A stretch of 64,000 nt of DNA from ENR-C587 sp942493235 (GCA_942493235.1 OW818676.1:3286001-3350000), one strand, 5' to 3'. Shown: positions 36,094 through 45,091, counted from the stretch's first letter. Notes: generated from the sequence alone by a model not told the origin. Numbers and translations are program-made.

Positions 36094-36819
36094 ATGATTA
36101 CATTAAATATAAATATAGACCACGTAGCAACGCTTAGAAAAGCACGTGGCGGATTTGAACCGGACCCGATAACTGCCGCTCTGAAAGCCGAATTAGCCGG
36201 AGCCAACGGAATAGTATGCCATTTGAGAGAAGATAGGCGACACCTTACTGACCGCGATTTAAAACTATTAAGGGATGTAGTTCAGACAAAATTAGACCTT
36301 GAGATGGCAGCAAATGACGAAATTATAAAGATAGCACTTTCTACAAAACCTGAGTTGGTTACTATTGTCCCCGAAAAACGACAGGAGCTTACAACCGAGG
36401 GTGGACTCAATGTATTAGCTGAAATAGAAAAACACAGAGAGTTAGTCAAAAAAATGCACGATAAAGATATAGATGTAAGCTATTTTATCGAACCTGATAA
36501 AGTACAAATAGATGCCTGTAAAGAAATCGGAGCCGATATGGTTGAGCTTCATACCGGTACTTATTCTAACGCTAACAAGCACACTGTAAAAGCAGAAATA
36601 GAAAAAATCAAATTCGGAGCTCAATATGCTTTCAATTCAGGGTTAATGGTAGCCGGCGGGCACGGCTTAAACTATGTAAACATTAAACCACTTTGCAAAA
36701 TAAGTGAGTTTCAGGAATTTAGTATCGGTCATTCGATTATTGCTCATTCAATTTATACCGGTATTGAACAAGCCGTTAAAGAGATGATACAAATAATAAA
36801 TTATTCGTCAATTATTTAG
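36094..36819 (+). CDS. pdxJ: Pyridoxine 5'-phosphate synthase
   Basis: 241 residues from ATG 36094 (an ATG at 36061 would add an unlikely 11-residue leader). PdxJ motifs: LNINIDHVATLRKARGG, DPITAALKAELAGANGIVCHL with REDRRHLTDRDL, TIVPEKRQELTTEGG, ELHTGTYS and VAGGHGLNYVN. It condenses 1-deoxyxylulose-5-phosphate with 3-amino-2-oxopropyl phosphate to make vitamin B6. Followed after eight bases by the S41 protease gene, so the two share a transcript. Confidence 0.97.
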   Translation: MITLNINIDHVATLRKARGGFEPDPITAALKAELAGANGIVCHLREDRRHLTDRDLKLLRDVVQTKLDLEMAANDEIIKIALSTKPELVTIVPEKRQELTTEGGLNVLAEIEKHRELVKKMHDKDIDVSYFIEPDKVQIDACKEIGADMVELHTGTYSNANKHTVKAEIEKIKFGAQYAFNSGLMVAGGHGLNYVNIKPLCKISEFQEFSIGHSIIAHSIYTGIEQAVKEMIQIINYSSII

Positions 36820-36827
36820 AAGACTTA

Positions 36828-38462
36828 ATGTATAAATACAGGTTTTTGATACTATTACTTTTAATTGCGATAGGTAAAGTAAGTAATTTATATTCATCAG
36901 GATACGAGCTTGAAAAAATCAATCGTTCTTATAATGATTTTTCTACTACATATAATTTCTTATTAGATTATTATATTTACGATATAGACCCTGAAATGAT
37001 TATGGACGAAGCAATTATTGGCATGCTGAAAAATTTAGACCCATATACGGAATTACTAAATAATGACGAAATGGATGAGTTCACTTCACTTGAAAAAAAT
37101 TATTTCGTAGGAATCGGTATTTATACCGAGAAGAAAAGAAATTTATTGACAATAGTTGATATTTTAGATGATAGTCCGGCTTTTATTGGCGGGCTCAAAT
37201 CGGGAGACAGAATTCACTATGTTGACGATAAACCGGTTAGTAATTTAAATTCTGAGCAAGTAAAGAATTTGCTTAAAGGCAGTGCCGGAAAAGTAGTGAA
37301 TCTGAAACTTACCCGCGACGGCAATACTGATACATTAGCTTATAATATCACTCGTAGCGAAATCCCTCAGAAAAGTGTGAAATTATTTGTGCTTTTAGAA
37401 AGTGATATCGCATATATTCAGCTTGCAGATTTTGCTTTAGATACTAAAATCGAACTGATTAAAGCTTTAGATACATTAAATAAACAATCAAAAAACGGAC
37501 TCAACGGTATAGTATTAGACTTAAGAAATAATGGGGGCGGCATTATGCTGACTGCATTAGATATTTTTGAGCTATTTATGCCAGAGAAAACATATTTCGG
37601 TTCTGTAATTAATAAGTATGATAATAATAATCAGTTGTTTACAAAAAACAAGCCATTGTATGAAAAAACACCACTTACGGTATTAGTAAATGCTTATAGT
37701 GCAAGTGCTTCGGAGTTTTTAGCAGCAGCCCTTCAAGATTATGACCGTGCTGTAATCATTGGCAATAAATCTTATGGAAAAGGAATCAGTCAAATTATTA
37801 AAGCTCTCCCCTCCGGTAAGAGCTTAAAAATCACTACAGAAGTATATCACACTCCGCGAAATCGCGTTATAAATACCATTAAAATCAAACCAAAGTTTTT
37901 AGCTGATACAAATATTACTTTTCAAGATACTATATTAAGCAAAAACAAAAGACCGCTGCCCAATCATTCGGCAGTTGTACCCGATACTATAGTTGAGCAG
38001 TCCAAATATGCTAATTTTGTTTATGACATGATATTGAGCGATATTTTCTTCGATTTCGTTAATCTATATGCAACAAAGAATAAATCAATCGCTACTAATT
38101 TTCAAATCAGTGATTCTCTATTTCAAGAGTTTAAACTGTTTTTTGAAAAAAATCAGGATACTATAAAAACAGATATTACAGAAACATTCGATTTAATAAA
38201 AAAATATATGCAAAACGACTCTGCCGATAACGCAATTGTAAATAAATTTAATTCATTTATAGGCGACTATAATAAGCATAAAGTTTATTCTTTAGATAAA
38301 TATAGAAAAGATATTGAGCAAATTCTTACTGCTGAAATTCTCGGCAGATTTTATGGTAATAAGCGAGTGGGCGAATTCTATTTAAAATCTGATAATTATC
38401 TTCAAGCAGCAATTAATATACTAAATAATAAGCAATATAAAATAATATTGAAGTGCAATTAG
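36828..38462 (+). CDS. C-terminal processing protease (S41 family, PDZ)
   Basis: 544 residues. A signal peptide (FLILLLLIAIGKVSNLYSSG) directs it to the periplasm. A PDZ domain at ~90-175 (IVDILDDSPAFIGGLKSGDR) precedes the S41 core: LDLRNNGGGIMLTALDIF, NAYSASASEFLAAAL with nucleophile S293, and SYGKGISQ with general base K318. The ~150-residue C-terminal helical part is longer than the minimum. Such Ctp/Prc enzymes trim envelope proteins. Shares an operon with pdxJ, which seems metabolically unrelated. Confidence 0.93.
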   Translation: MYKYRFLILLLLIAIGKVSNLYSSGYELEKINRSYNDFSTTYNFLLDYYIYDIDPEMIMDEAIIGMLKNLDPYTELLNNDEMDEFTSLEKNYFVGIGIYTEKKRNLLTIVDILDDSPAFIGGLKSGDRIHYVDDKPVSNLNSEQVKNLLKGSAGKVVNLKLTRDGNTDTLAYNITRSEIPQKSVKLFVLLESDIAYIQLADFALDTKIELIKALDTLNKQSKNGLNGIVLDLRNNGGGIMLTALDIFELFMPEKTYFGSVINKYDNNNQLFTKNKPLYEKTPLTVLVNAYSASASEFLAAALQDYDRAVIIGNKSYGKGISQIIKALPSGKSLKITTEVYHTPRNRVINTIKIKPKFLADTNITFQDTILSKNKRPLPNHSAVVPDTIVEQSKYANFVYDMILSDIFFDFVNLYATKNKSIATNFQISDSLFQEFKLFFEKNQDTIKTDITETFDLIKKYMQNDSADNAIVNKFNSFIGDYNKHKVYSLDKYRKDIEQILTAEILGRFYGNKRVGEFYLKSDNYLQAAINILNNKQYKIILKCN

Positions 38463-38614
38463 TAATGAAATGTAATTAAAAATTGAATTTCATTGTATTT
38501 CTTATTTAAAACAAGAAATACAATAATGACTAAGTTAATTGATAATATATAATCGTAAATATATAATTGAAAATCAAAAAATTGTTTTGTTTAATAATAA
38601 ATAAGTAAAGAGAT

Positions 38615-40717
38615 ATGAAAAGTTTATATCTGATTCTGGCTATCACTATGATAGCTCCTTTAATGTGTTTTGCACAAGGAAATCCATTCTTTGAAGACTG
38701 GAAGACTCCATTTGGAATGCCCCCGTTTGAACAGATCAAAACCGAGCATTTTATGCCTGCATTTAAAAAAGGTTTTGAAATGCAAGCAAAAGAAATTAAG
38801 GATATAGCAAATAATCCTGAAAAGCCGACATTTAAAAATACTATAGAGGCAATGGATTACAGTGGCGATTTACTAATGAAAGTAAGCCTTGTATTCTACA
38901 ATTGGACATCAGCAAATACAAGTAAAGAATTACAAGCTTTAGCTAATGAAATTGCACCAATGGCTTCTAAACACAGCGACGACATCACTTTAAACGAAAA
39001 TCTTTTCAAAAGAATTAAAGCGGTTTATGACCAAAAGAAAACTTTAAAATTAAACCGCGAGCAAGAAATGCTATTAGATAAAATCTATAAAAACTTCTCG
39101 CGTAATGGTGCAGCTCTTAATGAGAAAGATAAAGACAAACTTAGAAAAATCAATCAAGAACTTTCTGTATTAGAATTAAAATTCGGCGACAACGTGTTGG
39201 CTGAAAATAATTCTTACCAATTAGTAATTGATAAAAAAGCAGATTTAGCTGGACTTTCTGATGGTATAATTGCTGCCGCAAGTGAAACAGCTGAAGAAAA
39301 AGGCTTAAAAGGTAAATGGGTATTTACACTTCAAAACCCGAGTGTAATGCCATTTTTGCAATATGCCGATAATCGTGATTTACGTAAGAAAATCTGGACT
39401 GCGTATATGATGAGAGGTAATAACGGCAATCAATTAGACAATAATAATAATATCAAAGAAATGATAAAATTAAAAATTGAACGCTCTAAATTATTAGGAT
39501 TCAAATCTTATGCCGACTACAGCCTTGACAACGTAATGGCTAAAACTACTAAAAACGTTTACAACTTACTCGATAAACTCTGGAAACCAGCTATCAATAT
39601 GGCAAAAAAAGAAGTTAAAGACATGCAAGCCATTATCGATAAAGAAGGTGGAAAATTCAAATTAGAAGCTTGGGACTATAGATACTATGCTGAAAAAGTT
39701 AAAAAAGCTAAATTTGACTTAGACGAAGAAATGATGAAACCCTACTTTGAATTAAATAATGTCAGAGATGGATTATTCATGGTTGTAAATAAACTTTTCG
39801 GGTTAAAATTCGTAGAACGTAATGATTTACCGAAATTTAACGAAGATATGCAAATATACGAAGTACTTGATGCAAACGGTACTCATTTAGCTATTGTTTC
39901 TTTTGACTTCTATCCGAGAGCAAGCAAACGCGGTGGAGCTTGGATGAGCAACTATCGTAATGAATATATTAAAGACGGCAAGCGAATTGCTCCAATTATT
40001 CCTTTGACTTTCAATTTTACTAAACCGACAAAAGATTTGCCCGCACTATTAACATTAGACGAAGTTACTACTATGTTCCACGAATTTGGTCATGGTTTGC
40101 ACGGCTTATTATCTCAATGTACTTATCCAAGTGTAGCCGGAACTGAAGTAGCTCGCGATTTCGTTGAATTGCCTTCGCAAGTATTAGAAAACTGGGCAAC
40201 CGCTCCCGAAGTATTAAAACAATATGCTAAGCATTACAAAACTGGCGTAGTAATACCTGACGCATTAATTACAAAAATGGAAAATGCTTCTAAATTCAAC
40301 CAAGGATTTGCTACTACCGAATACTTAGCTGCATCATACCTTGATATGAAATTCCACGATATTACAGATGCAAGCAAATTAGAACCACAGAAATTTGAAA
40401 AAGAAGTTCTGGGCAAATTAGGCTTAATTCCTGAAATTATCTCAAGATATAGAAGTACATACTTCAATCACGCATTTACCGGAGGTTATTCCGCCGGTTA
40501 TTATAGCTATATTTGGGCAGAAGTTCTCGATGCTGATGCATTTGCTGCATTTACTGAAAAAGGTCTATTTGACCAAGAAACTGCTAAAGCATTCCGTGCT
40601 AATGTATTGGAAAAAGGCGGTAGCGAAGACCCTATGAAGCTATACAAGACATTCAGAGGTAAAGAAGCCGGTATAGAACCATTAATCAAACGTCGTGGCT
40701 TAGACGCTACAAAATAG
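38615..40717 (+). CDS. dcp: M3-family peptidyl-dipeptidase Dcp, exported
   Basis: 700 residues. Signal peptide MKSLYLILAITMIAPLMCFA, so the enzyme acts in the periplasm. Zinc motif HEFGH with H489, E490 and H493 in TMFHEFGHGLHGLLSQC, and the downstream family text GTEVARDFVELPSQVLENWA that provides the third ligand. C-terminal YRSTYFNHAFTGGYSAGYYSY is also typical of Dcp. It removes C-terminal dipeptides from short peptides. Terminated by the hairpin at 40783-40828. Confidence 0.95.
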   Translation: MKSLYLILAITMIAPLMCFAQGNPFFEDWKTPFGMPPFEQIKTEHFMPAFKKGFEMQAKEIKDIANNPEKPTFKNTIEAMDYSGDLLMKVSLVFYNWTSANTSKELQALANEIAPMASKHSDDITLNENLFKRIKAVYDQKKTLKLNREQEMLLDKIYKNFSRNGAALNEKDKDKLRKINQELSVLELKFGDNVLAENNSYQLVIDKKADLAGLSDGIIAAASETAEEKGLKGKWVFTLQNPSVMPFLQYADNRDLRKKIWTAYMMRGNNGNQLDNNNNIKEMIKLKIERSKLLGFKSYADYSLDNVMAKTTKNVYNLLDKLWKPAINMAKKEVKDMQAIIDKEGGKFKLEAWDYRYYAEKVKKAKFDLDEEMMKPYFELNNVRDGLFMVVNKLFGLKFVERNDLPKFNEDMQIYEVLDANGTHLAIVSFDFYPRASKRGGAWMSNYRNEYIKDGKRIAPIIPLTFNFTKPTKDLPALLTLDEVTTMFHEFGHGLHGLLSQCTYPSVAGTEVARDFVELPSQVLENWATAPEVLKQYAKHYKTGVVIPDALITKMENASKFNQGFATTEYLAASYLDMKFHDITDASKLEPQKFEKEVLGKLGLIPEIISRYRSTYFNHAFTGGYSAGYYSYIWAEVLDADAFAAFTEKGLFDQETAKAFRANVLEKGGSEDPMKLYKTFRGKEAGIEPLIKRRGLDATK

Positions 40718-40782
40718 TTTGATTTTCTTAAATTTTATTTTCAAGTCTATCAAATTAAAAACTGATGTTTGAAATTTAAATT

Positions 40783-40828
40783 AAAACTCCATAACATGAT
40801 ATTATATCAATATGTTATGGAGTTTTTT
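40783..40828 (+). terminator. Rho-independent terminator after dcp
   Basis: Perfect 15-bp stem AAAACTCCATAACAT (40783-40797) with its complement 40812-40826, followed by T residues. Confidence 0.88.
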
Positions 40829-40922
40829 AATATAATAACACTAATTAAGGCTATTGCAAAAGTCCAAAATATTTATTTAATGTTAATTTTTCAAAGCATT
40901 CAAACTTCAAAATGCTTATCAA

Positions 40923-41052
40923 GAGGTTGTCAAAAAGTAATTGTAATGCCAAATCGTCATTCTGAGTGTAACGAAGAATCCAGAATTATCAACAGGTTAG
41001 CTTTATCTGGATTCTTCACTTCGTTCAGAATGACAACTTTTTAGTTAGCCTC
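40923..41052 (+). repeat. MITE-like palindromic repeat, copy A3
   Basis: Ends GAGGTTGTCAAAAAG and TTTTTAGTTAGCCTC; arms GTCATTCTGAGTGTAACGAA and TTCACTTCGTTCAGAATGAC pair with each other. Same orientation as A4. Confidence 0.88.
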
Positions 41053-41175
41053 TTGAACAAATTGAAATTGAAAATTATATAGTTTTGCAACAGACTTTAA
41101 TTAGACAATGAAATTTTAAGGCAGTTGTAAATGCCATCGATAGCTGTTTTCTACTTATTCCAATTTTGCTAAGTG

Positions 41176-41247
41176 CTTGTATCCCAATGCTGAAGCATTG
41201 GGTTGAATGGGGCAAAAACTAAATATTCGTACTTTTGCAACAGACTT
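41176..41247 (+). repeat. motA-flanking repeat, copy 1
   Basis: 72 bases starting CTTGTATCCCAATGC, which contains the perfect hairpin CCCAATGC-TGAA-GCATTGGG, and ending TTTTGCAACAGACTT. About two-thirds identical to 42198-42269. It abuts the motA stop codon. Confidence 0.6.
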
Positions 41248-41248
41248 T

Positions 41249-42088
41249 TTATTTTACTACATTATTTTTCGTATCATTTTTTATTGTATTTTTAATAGTA
41301 TTGGATTTAGTTTTATAGGATTTACTAATTCTTTCCTGCTCGGGAAGCGGAAACGCACTAAGTAATTTTGAGCGGATAACAGATGGATTTTCTCCTAATT
41401 GAACTGACTGCACTCCATCAACCATTATGGAAATAATTTCCATCTCGTCTTTATGGATACGTTTAAGTTTATCTCCAATAGGCAACCAAACAACATTTGC
41501 CATAAGAATACCCCACATTGTAGCTATAAAAGCAGTCGCGATATGATGAATCAACACATTTGGGTCAGAACCGGCTGAAGCTAATGTAGAAATCAAACCC
41601 ATAACTGTTCCGATAATACCCATAGTAGGAGAATATCCCCCGAGCTTTATAAAAAAATCAATATTTGCATTGTGTCTGTTAGAAAGAAAACCAATTTCGG
41701 AATCAACAATTTTAATGAGTGTATCGGGATCTGCCCCGTCTATACATATTTTAAAAAGCTTTTTCATAAACGGATGCTGCATATCATTCAATTTGTTTTC
41801 TATAGCCAAAATCCCCTCTCTGCGAGCCAAAGTAGCAAGATTTACTATCTGGTCTATGATTTTCAATCTATCATAACCGGGTGGGTTAATAGCTAATACA
41901 ATAAGTTTAGGAATTAATACAACTTGTCTAAAAGATGAACCTGCCAATCCGGCAGCAAGTGTACCACCGAAAACAATTAGCATAGCTGGTAGCATAAATA
42001 ATGAATCAAATGTACCACCTTCCCATAAATATGCCCCGAAAATTGAGATTAATCCAACTATAATTCCTACTAAAGTACTGAGTTTCAT
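41249..42088 (-). CDS. motA: MotA-type stator / proton channel protein, orphan
   Basis: 279 residues, four membrane spans. It matches MotA rather than TolQ/ExbB: N-terminal TLVGIIVGLISIFGAYLWEGG, VFGGTLAAGLAGSSF, a large cytoplasmic loop with LATLARREGILAIEN, then GGYSPTMGIIGTVMGLISTLA (with the conserved Pro) and AFIATMWGILMANVVWLPIGDKL. MotA with MotB drives flagellar rotation or other proton-powered machines, but no motB follows and no flagellar genes are present in the window. It lies between two related repeats. The C-terminal tail is low-complexity (Lys/Asn/Thr). Confidence 0.88.
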   Translation of the reverse strand: MKLSTLVGIIVGLISIFGAYLWEGGTFDSLFMLPAMLIVFGGTLAAGLAGSSFRQVVLIPKLIVLAINPPGYDRLKIIDQIVNLATLARREGILAIENKLNDMQHPFMKKLFKICIDGADPDTLIKIVDSEIGFLSNRHNANIDFFIKLGGYSPTMGIIGTVMGLISTLASAGSDPNVLIHHIATAFIATMWGILMANVVWLPIGDKLKRIHKDEMEIISIMVDGVQSVQLGENPSVIRSKLLSAFPLPEQERISKSYKTKSNTIKNTIKNDTKNNVVK

Positions 42089-42197
42089 CTATTTCCCATT
42101 ATTATTTCCAAAACATTACTAATCAAGTCTAAAAGCATAATACTGTTACTCAAGTTTATCATTGCTACTTAATACGAAATTCAATGCTTCTAAAATA

Positions 42198-42269
42198 CTT
42201 GTATCCCATTGCTAAAGCATTTGCTTAAATGGAAGTTAAATACCAATATAAAGCTTTTGCAACTTGCTT
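42198..42269 (+). repeat. motA-flanking repeat, copy 2
   Basis: Starts CTTGTATCCCATTGC and ends TTTTGCAACTTGCTT; ungapped partner of 41176-41247 on the other side of motA. Confidence 0.6.
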
Positions 42270-42500
42270 AGTATTCTATCAATTATTTTCAAAAAATAAA
42301 GATAATAAAATAATCGACAAATTCAAAGCATTCTTTATGCGATTTACCCAATACCCTTTTTATAAACATTAAATTGTATTTTAAAATAACTAAATAACAG
42401 TCTTGATCCTAAGAACCATAAGTATATAAAATAGCCATACATATTGATTATTCTTAAATATATATGGCTTATAGATTTTATTGTTTTATAACTTTTAATT

Positions 42501-42537
42501 TACCAATATTCAACATCTAACGATGTTGGAAGAAAAG
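42501..42537 (+). repeat. Hairpin repeat (CAACATC-TAAC-GATGTTG), single copy
   Basis: Reads ACCAATATTCAACATC, TAAC, GATGTTGGAAGAAAAG; same as the start of the tandem units at 42919 and 43030, and inverted at 58121-58155. Confidence 0.75.
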
Positions 42538-42546
42538 TGCGGGATT

Positions 42547-42673
42547 GAGGTTGTCAAAAATTAATAATTTTGCCAAATCATCATTCTGAGTGTAACGAAG
42601 AATCCAGAATTATCAATAAGTTAGCTTAATCTGGATTCTTCACTTCGTTCAGAATGACAAATTTTAGACAGCC
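42547..42673 (+). repeat. MITE-like palindromic repeat, copy A4
   Basis: Ends GAGGTTGTCAAAAATT and AATTTTAGACAGCCT; arms TCATTCTGAGTGTAACGAAG and CTTCGTTCAGAATGA are complementary. Closest to copy A3. Confidence 0.88.
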
Positions 42674-42811
42674 TTTTTGGGTGGGGTTGATAGATTTTCA
42701 GCCACCAAGAACCACCCCGTCATCGCTTCGCGATGCCACCCCTCCATTGGATGTAAATTTTAAAAAATAGCTGTTAAACAGTTGCCTTTTTCATCAATAC
42801 ATAATCTTTAA

Positions 42812-42893
42812 GCCCTCCCCTCGGGGAGGGTTTGGGAGGGGTTAAAAGATTTTTAGCTATCAGCCGCACTACGCAGAGCATAGTGCGGAGACG
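42812..42893 (+). repeat. GC-rich composite repeat, copy B3
   Basis: Begins GCCCTCCCCTCGGGGAGGG (perfect hairpin), continues TTTGGGAGGGGTT and ends ACGCAGAGCATAGTGCGGAG. Same orientation as B1. Confidence 0.85.
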
Positions 42894-42918
42894 AATAAAA
42901 CGGAAGTGTCCACTTCAA

Positions 42919-43140
42919 TTCTACCAATATTCAACATCTATCGATGTTGGAAGACCAGCCGCACTACGCAGAGCATACTGCGAAAACCTGCAACTTCCTA
43001 CTTTCAACTTTATAACTTTACGAACTTTATTCTACCAATATTCAACATCTAACGATGTTGGAAGAAAAGCCGCACTACGCAGAGCATACTGCGAAAACCT
43101 GCAACTTCCTACTTTCAACTTTATAACTTTATAACTTTAC
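42919..43140 (+). repeat. 111-bp tandem duplication
   Basis: Two units start at 42919 and 43030. Each holds the hairpin CAACATC-TAWC-GATGTTG, the CCGCACTACGCAGAGCATAC segment also seen in the B repeats, then CTGCAACTTCCTACTTTCAA and ATAACTTTA units. The second unit runs into the corA stop codon (43137-43139). Confidence 0.88.
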
Positions 43141-44045
43141 CACTTCTTATACCACCACATAAGCATCATACCGAACACAGAAGCCATAGCAAAACTCATA
43201 ATTATCCAGAAAGCGTTAGGATAATCCTGAAGTGGAATTCTGACGTTCATAGAAAAGGCAGACACAACAAAAGTAGGCACCATAATACAAATAGTAACAA
43301 TATTCAAAGTCTTCATCAATACGTTCAAATTATTAGAAACGATTGATACTCGAGCATCCATCATCGAAGCCAAAATATTAGAATAAATGTCTGCCTGACG
43401 GTAACATTGAGTATTCTCAATAATAATATCATCTAACAATTCTGCTTCTTCGACTGTCAAATTCAATTTACCAGCATTAAATTTTAATTTCTCAATGAGG
43501 ACTCCATTAGAGTTTATTGCATTTAAATAATAAACCAAACTCTTCTCAAGTGTGAATAAATTGATAAGGAATTTATTTTCCATAGCGGAATTAATTTTGT
43601 GCTCTACTTCATCGGAAATTTTATTTATAATTTTAAGATGCTCGTAGAAATGGAAGATAAATCTATAAATCAATTTAAAAAGCAAGTCAACGTGTGAAAT
43701 CACATTTTGCATCTGCTTTCCTTGAAAAAGCTCAATTTCATCATTTGATATAATAATAAGTTTATCACCGAAAATAAAGACACCTATAGACATAATTCTG
43801 AACAGAAACTCGTCTCGCGGAGTATATTTACGCGGACTTTTCATAATGAGTGCCAAGTGGTCGGGTTCTGTTTCCATTCTGGATAATTCGTCATCATCAA
43901 GCGATGAATTTAAGGTATGTTCGTCTATTTTGAAGTAATCGATTAGGTATCTTTTTTCTTCTTCTGTAGGATTGAAATAAACTTTAATGGTTCCCTCTGA
44001 GGCGCCAACTATTTTTTTATCAATAATATTGAATTCTTGAAGCAT
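43137..44045 (-). CDS. CorA-family divalent cation transporter, variant GMN motif
   Basis: 302 residues. Long cytoplasmic N-terminal domain, then two C-terminal membrane spans (TLNIVTICIMVPTFVVSAF and FWIIMSFAMASVFGMMLMWW). The ion-selective Gly-Met-Asn of CorA is S265-M266-N267 here (AFSMNVRIPL), a one-residue change. CorA pentamers carry Mg2+ or Co2+; ZntB relatives also vary this motif. A strong AAGGAGGG ribosome site precedes the start. The stop codon lies in the edge of a tandem repeat. Metal specificity uncertain. Confidence 0.88.
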   Translation of the reverse strand: MLQEFNIIDKKIVGASEGTIKVYFNPTEEEKRYLIDYFKIDEHTLNSSLDDDELSRMETEPDHLALIMKSPRKYTPRDEFLFRIMSIGVFIFGDKLIIISNDEIELFQGKQMQNVISHVDLLFKLIYRFIFHFYEHLKIINKISDEVEHKINSAMENKFLINLFTLEKSLVYYLNAINSNGVLIEKLKFNAGKLNLTVEEAELLDDIIIENTQCYRQADIYSNILASMMDARVSIVSNNLNVLMKTLNIVTICIMVPTFVVSAFSMNVRIPLQDYPNAFWIIMSFAMASVFGMMLMWWYKKW

Positions 44046-44324
44046 TAGACCCTCCTTGCTTCGTTTAAAAAAATTATAACTTGTAGAAAAATGTTCTTAG
44101 GTAGAACGGCAGTATATCTGCACCACGACGTATGATGTTACTCATCCAACTTCGGTATCGCATAATATCCTCTTTTGTTATACAAACATAATTATAAATG
44201 CAAAAATACTTATTTTTTACCGAAATAAAAACGATAAGTTTTCCTCTTTTGAATTTTTTTATTTAAAATAAAGCCCTATAAAAATTCGTTTAATAATTAT
44301 TTTGAAATTAACGGATAAAATAAA
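44046..44324. other. Intergenic region between divergent corA and ppa
   Basis: 279 bases with the corA ribosome site at its left end. No riboswitch fold (such as a Mg2+ sensor) or clear promoter box was recognised. Confidence 0.4.
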
Positions 44325-45053
44325 TTGGAATCATTAAGCGAATTTTGGAAGTTAGCCGGACTAAGGTACAAGTCCCACCCGTGGCACGGCGTTGCTATTG
44401 GCGACGATGTACCTGACATAGTTACGGTATATATAGAAGTAGTTCCTACCGACACATTAAAATATGAAGTAGATAAAGAAACCGGGTATTTAAAAATAGA
44501 CAGACCACAGAAGTTTTCAAGCTATATTCCGGCACTATACGGATTTATTCCTCAGACTTATTGCGGTCGCTTAGTAGCCGAATATTCTAATTTGAAAAAT
44601 AATCGTAAAGATATAATCGGCGATGGCGACCCGTTAGATATTTGTGTTTTAACTGAGCGAGACATAATGCACGGCGATATTTTACTTCAAGCTATTCCTA
44701 TTGGTGGCTTTAGAATGATAGACGGTGGCGAAGCCGACGATAAAATTATTGCTATTTTAAAAGGTGATGAAGTATATGGGCAGTGGCACGATATTAATGA
44801 TGTTCCCGAATCTTTGGTCAATCGCTTAGAGCATTATTTCTTAACTTATAAAGATATGCCCGGGCTAAGCTCTCCAAGGTGTATTATTACCCATACTTAC
44901 GGCAAAGATGAAGCTCACGAGGTAATTAATCGCAGCCGAAAAGACTACAACAGTAAATTCGGAAAACTTGAAAATCGACTTTCAATTGCTGCATTTGAAG
45001 CTATTGATTTCGGGCATGAAATGCGTAATAAGAAAAAACACAGCGAAGAATAG
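44325..45053 (+). CDS. ppa: Inorganic pyrophosphatase, family I
   Basis: 242 residues with a TTG start; the next in-frame Met is too far inside. Family I signature GDGDPLDICVL, plus YGFIPQTYCGRL and KAILKGDEVYGQW-like text (IIAILKGDEVYGQW). It hydrolyses pyrophosphate from biosynthetic reactions in the cytoplasm. The protein is longer than the E. coli type (about 175), because of an N-terminal extension (WKLAGLRYKSHPWHGVAIGD) resembling that of eukaryotic-like family I enzymes. Ends in a good terminator. Confidence 0.93.
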   Translation: MESLSEFWKLAGLRYKSHPWHGVAIGDDVPDIVTVYIEVVPTDTLKYEVDKETGYLKIDRPQKFSSYIPALYGFIPQTYCGRLVAEYSNLKNNRKDIIGDGDPLDICVLTERDIMHGDILLQAIPIGGFRMIDGGEADDKIIAILKGDEVYGQWHDINDVPESLVNRLEHYFLTYKDMPGLSSPRCIITHTYGKDEAHEVINRSRKDYNSKFGKLENRLSIAAFEAIDFGHEMRNKKKHSEE

Positions 45054-45061
45054 ATTTATCC

Positions 45062-45091
45062 AAAAGGTCAGGAAATAATACCTGACCTTTT
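45062..45091 (+). terminator. Rho-independent terminator after ppa
   Basis: Perfect 11-bp stem AAAAGGTCAGG (45062-45072) and CCTGACCTTTT (45081-45091), 8-base loop. Confidence 0.85.

Larger units (their letters stand above)
40718..41248. other. Gene-free region: terminator, MITE copy A3, short repeats
   Basis: Holds the dcp terminator, palindromic repeat A3, an AT-rich motif ending TTTTGCAACAGACTT (41067-41099) which recurs at 60871-60904, and a motA-flanking repeat. The open frame 40769-41044 runs through these repeats and is not credible. Confidence 0.7.
42089..43136. other. Repeat-dense gene-free kilobase
   Basis: In order: motA-flank repeat (42198-42269), an imperfect inverted pair AGCCATA/TATGGCT (42433-42469), hairpin repeat (42501-42537), MITE A4 (42547-42673), a GC-rich strip with CATCGCTTCGCGATG (42710-42737), composite B3 (42812-42893) and the 111-bp tandem. 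The frame 42832-43134 is just the translated repeat. Confidence 0.8.

Noticed and set aside
40769..41044. Open frame of 91 residues after dcp
   Set aside because: It reads through the dcp terminator and MITE copy A3.
42832..43134. Open frame of 100 residues with internal repeats
   Set aside because: It is a translation of the B repeat and 111-bp tandem DNA; no ribosome site and no protein-like composition.
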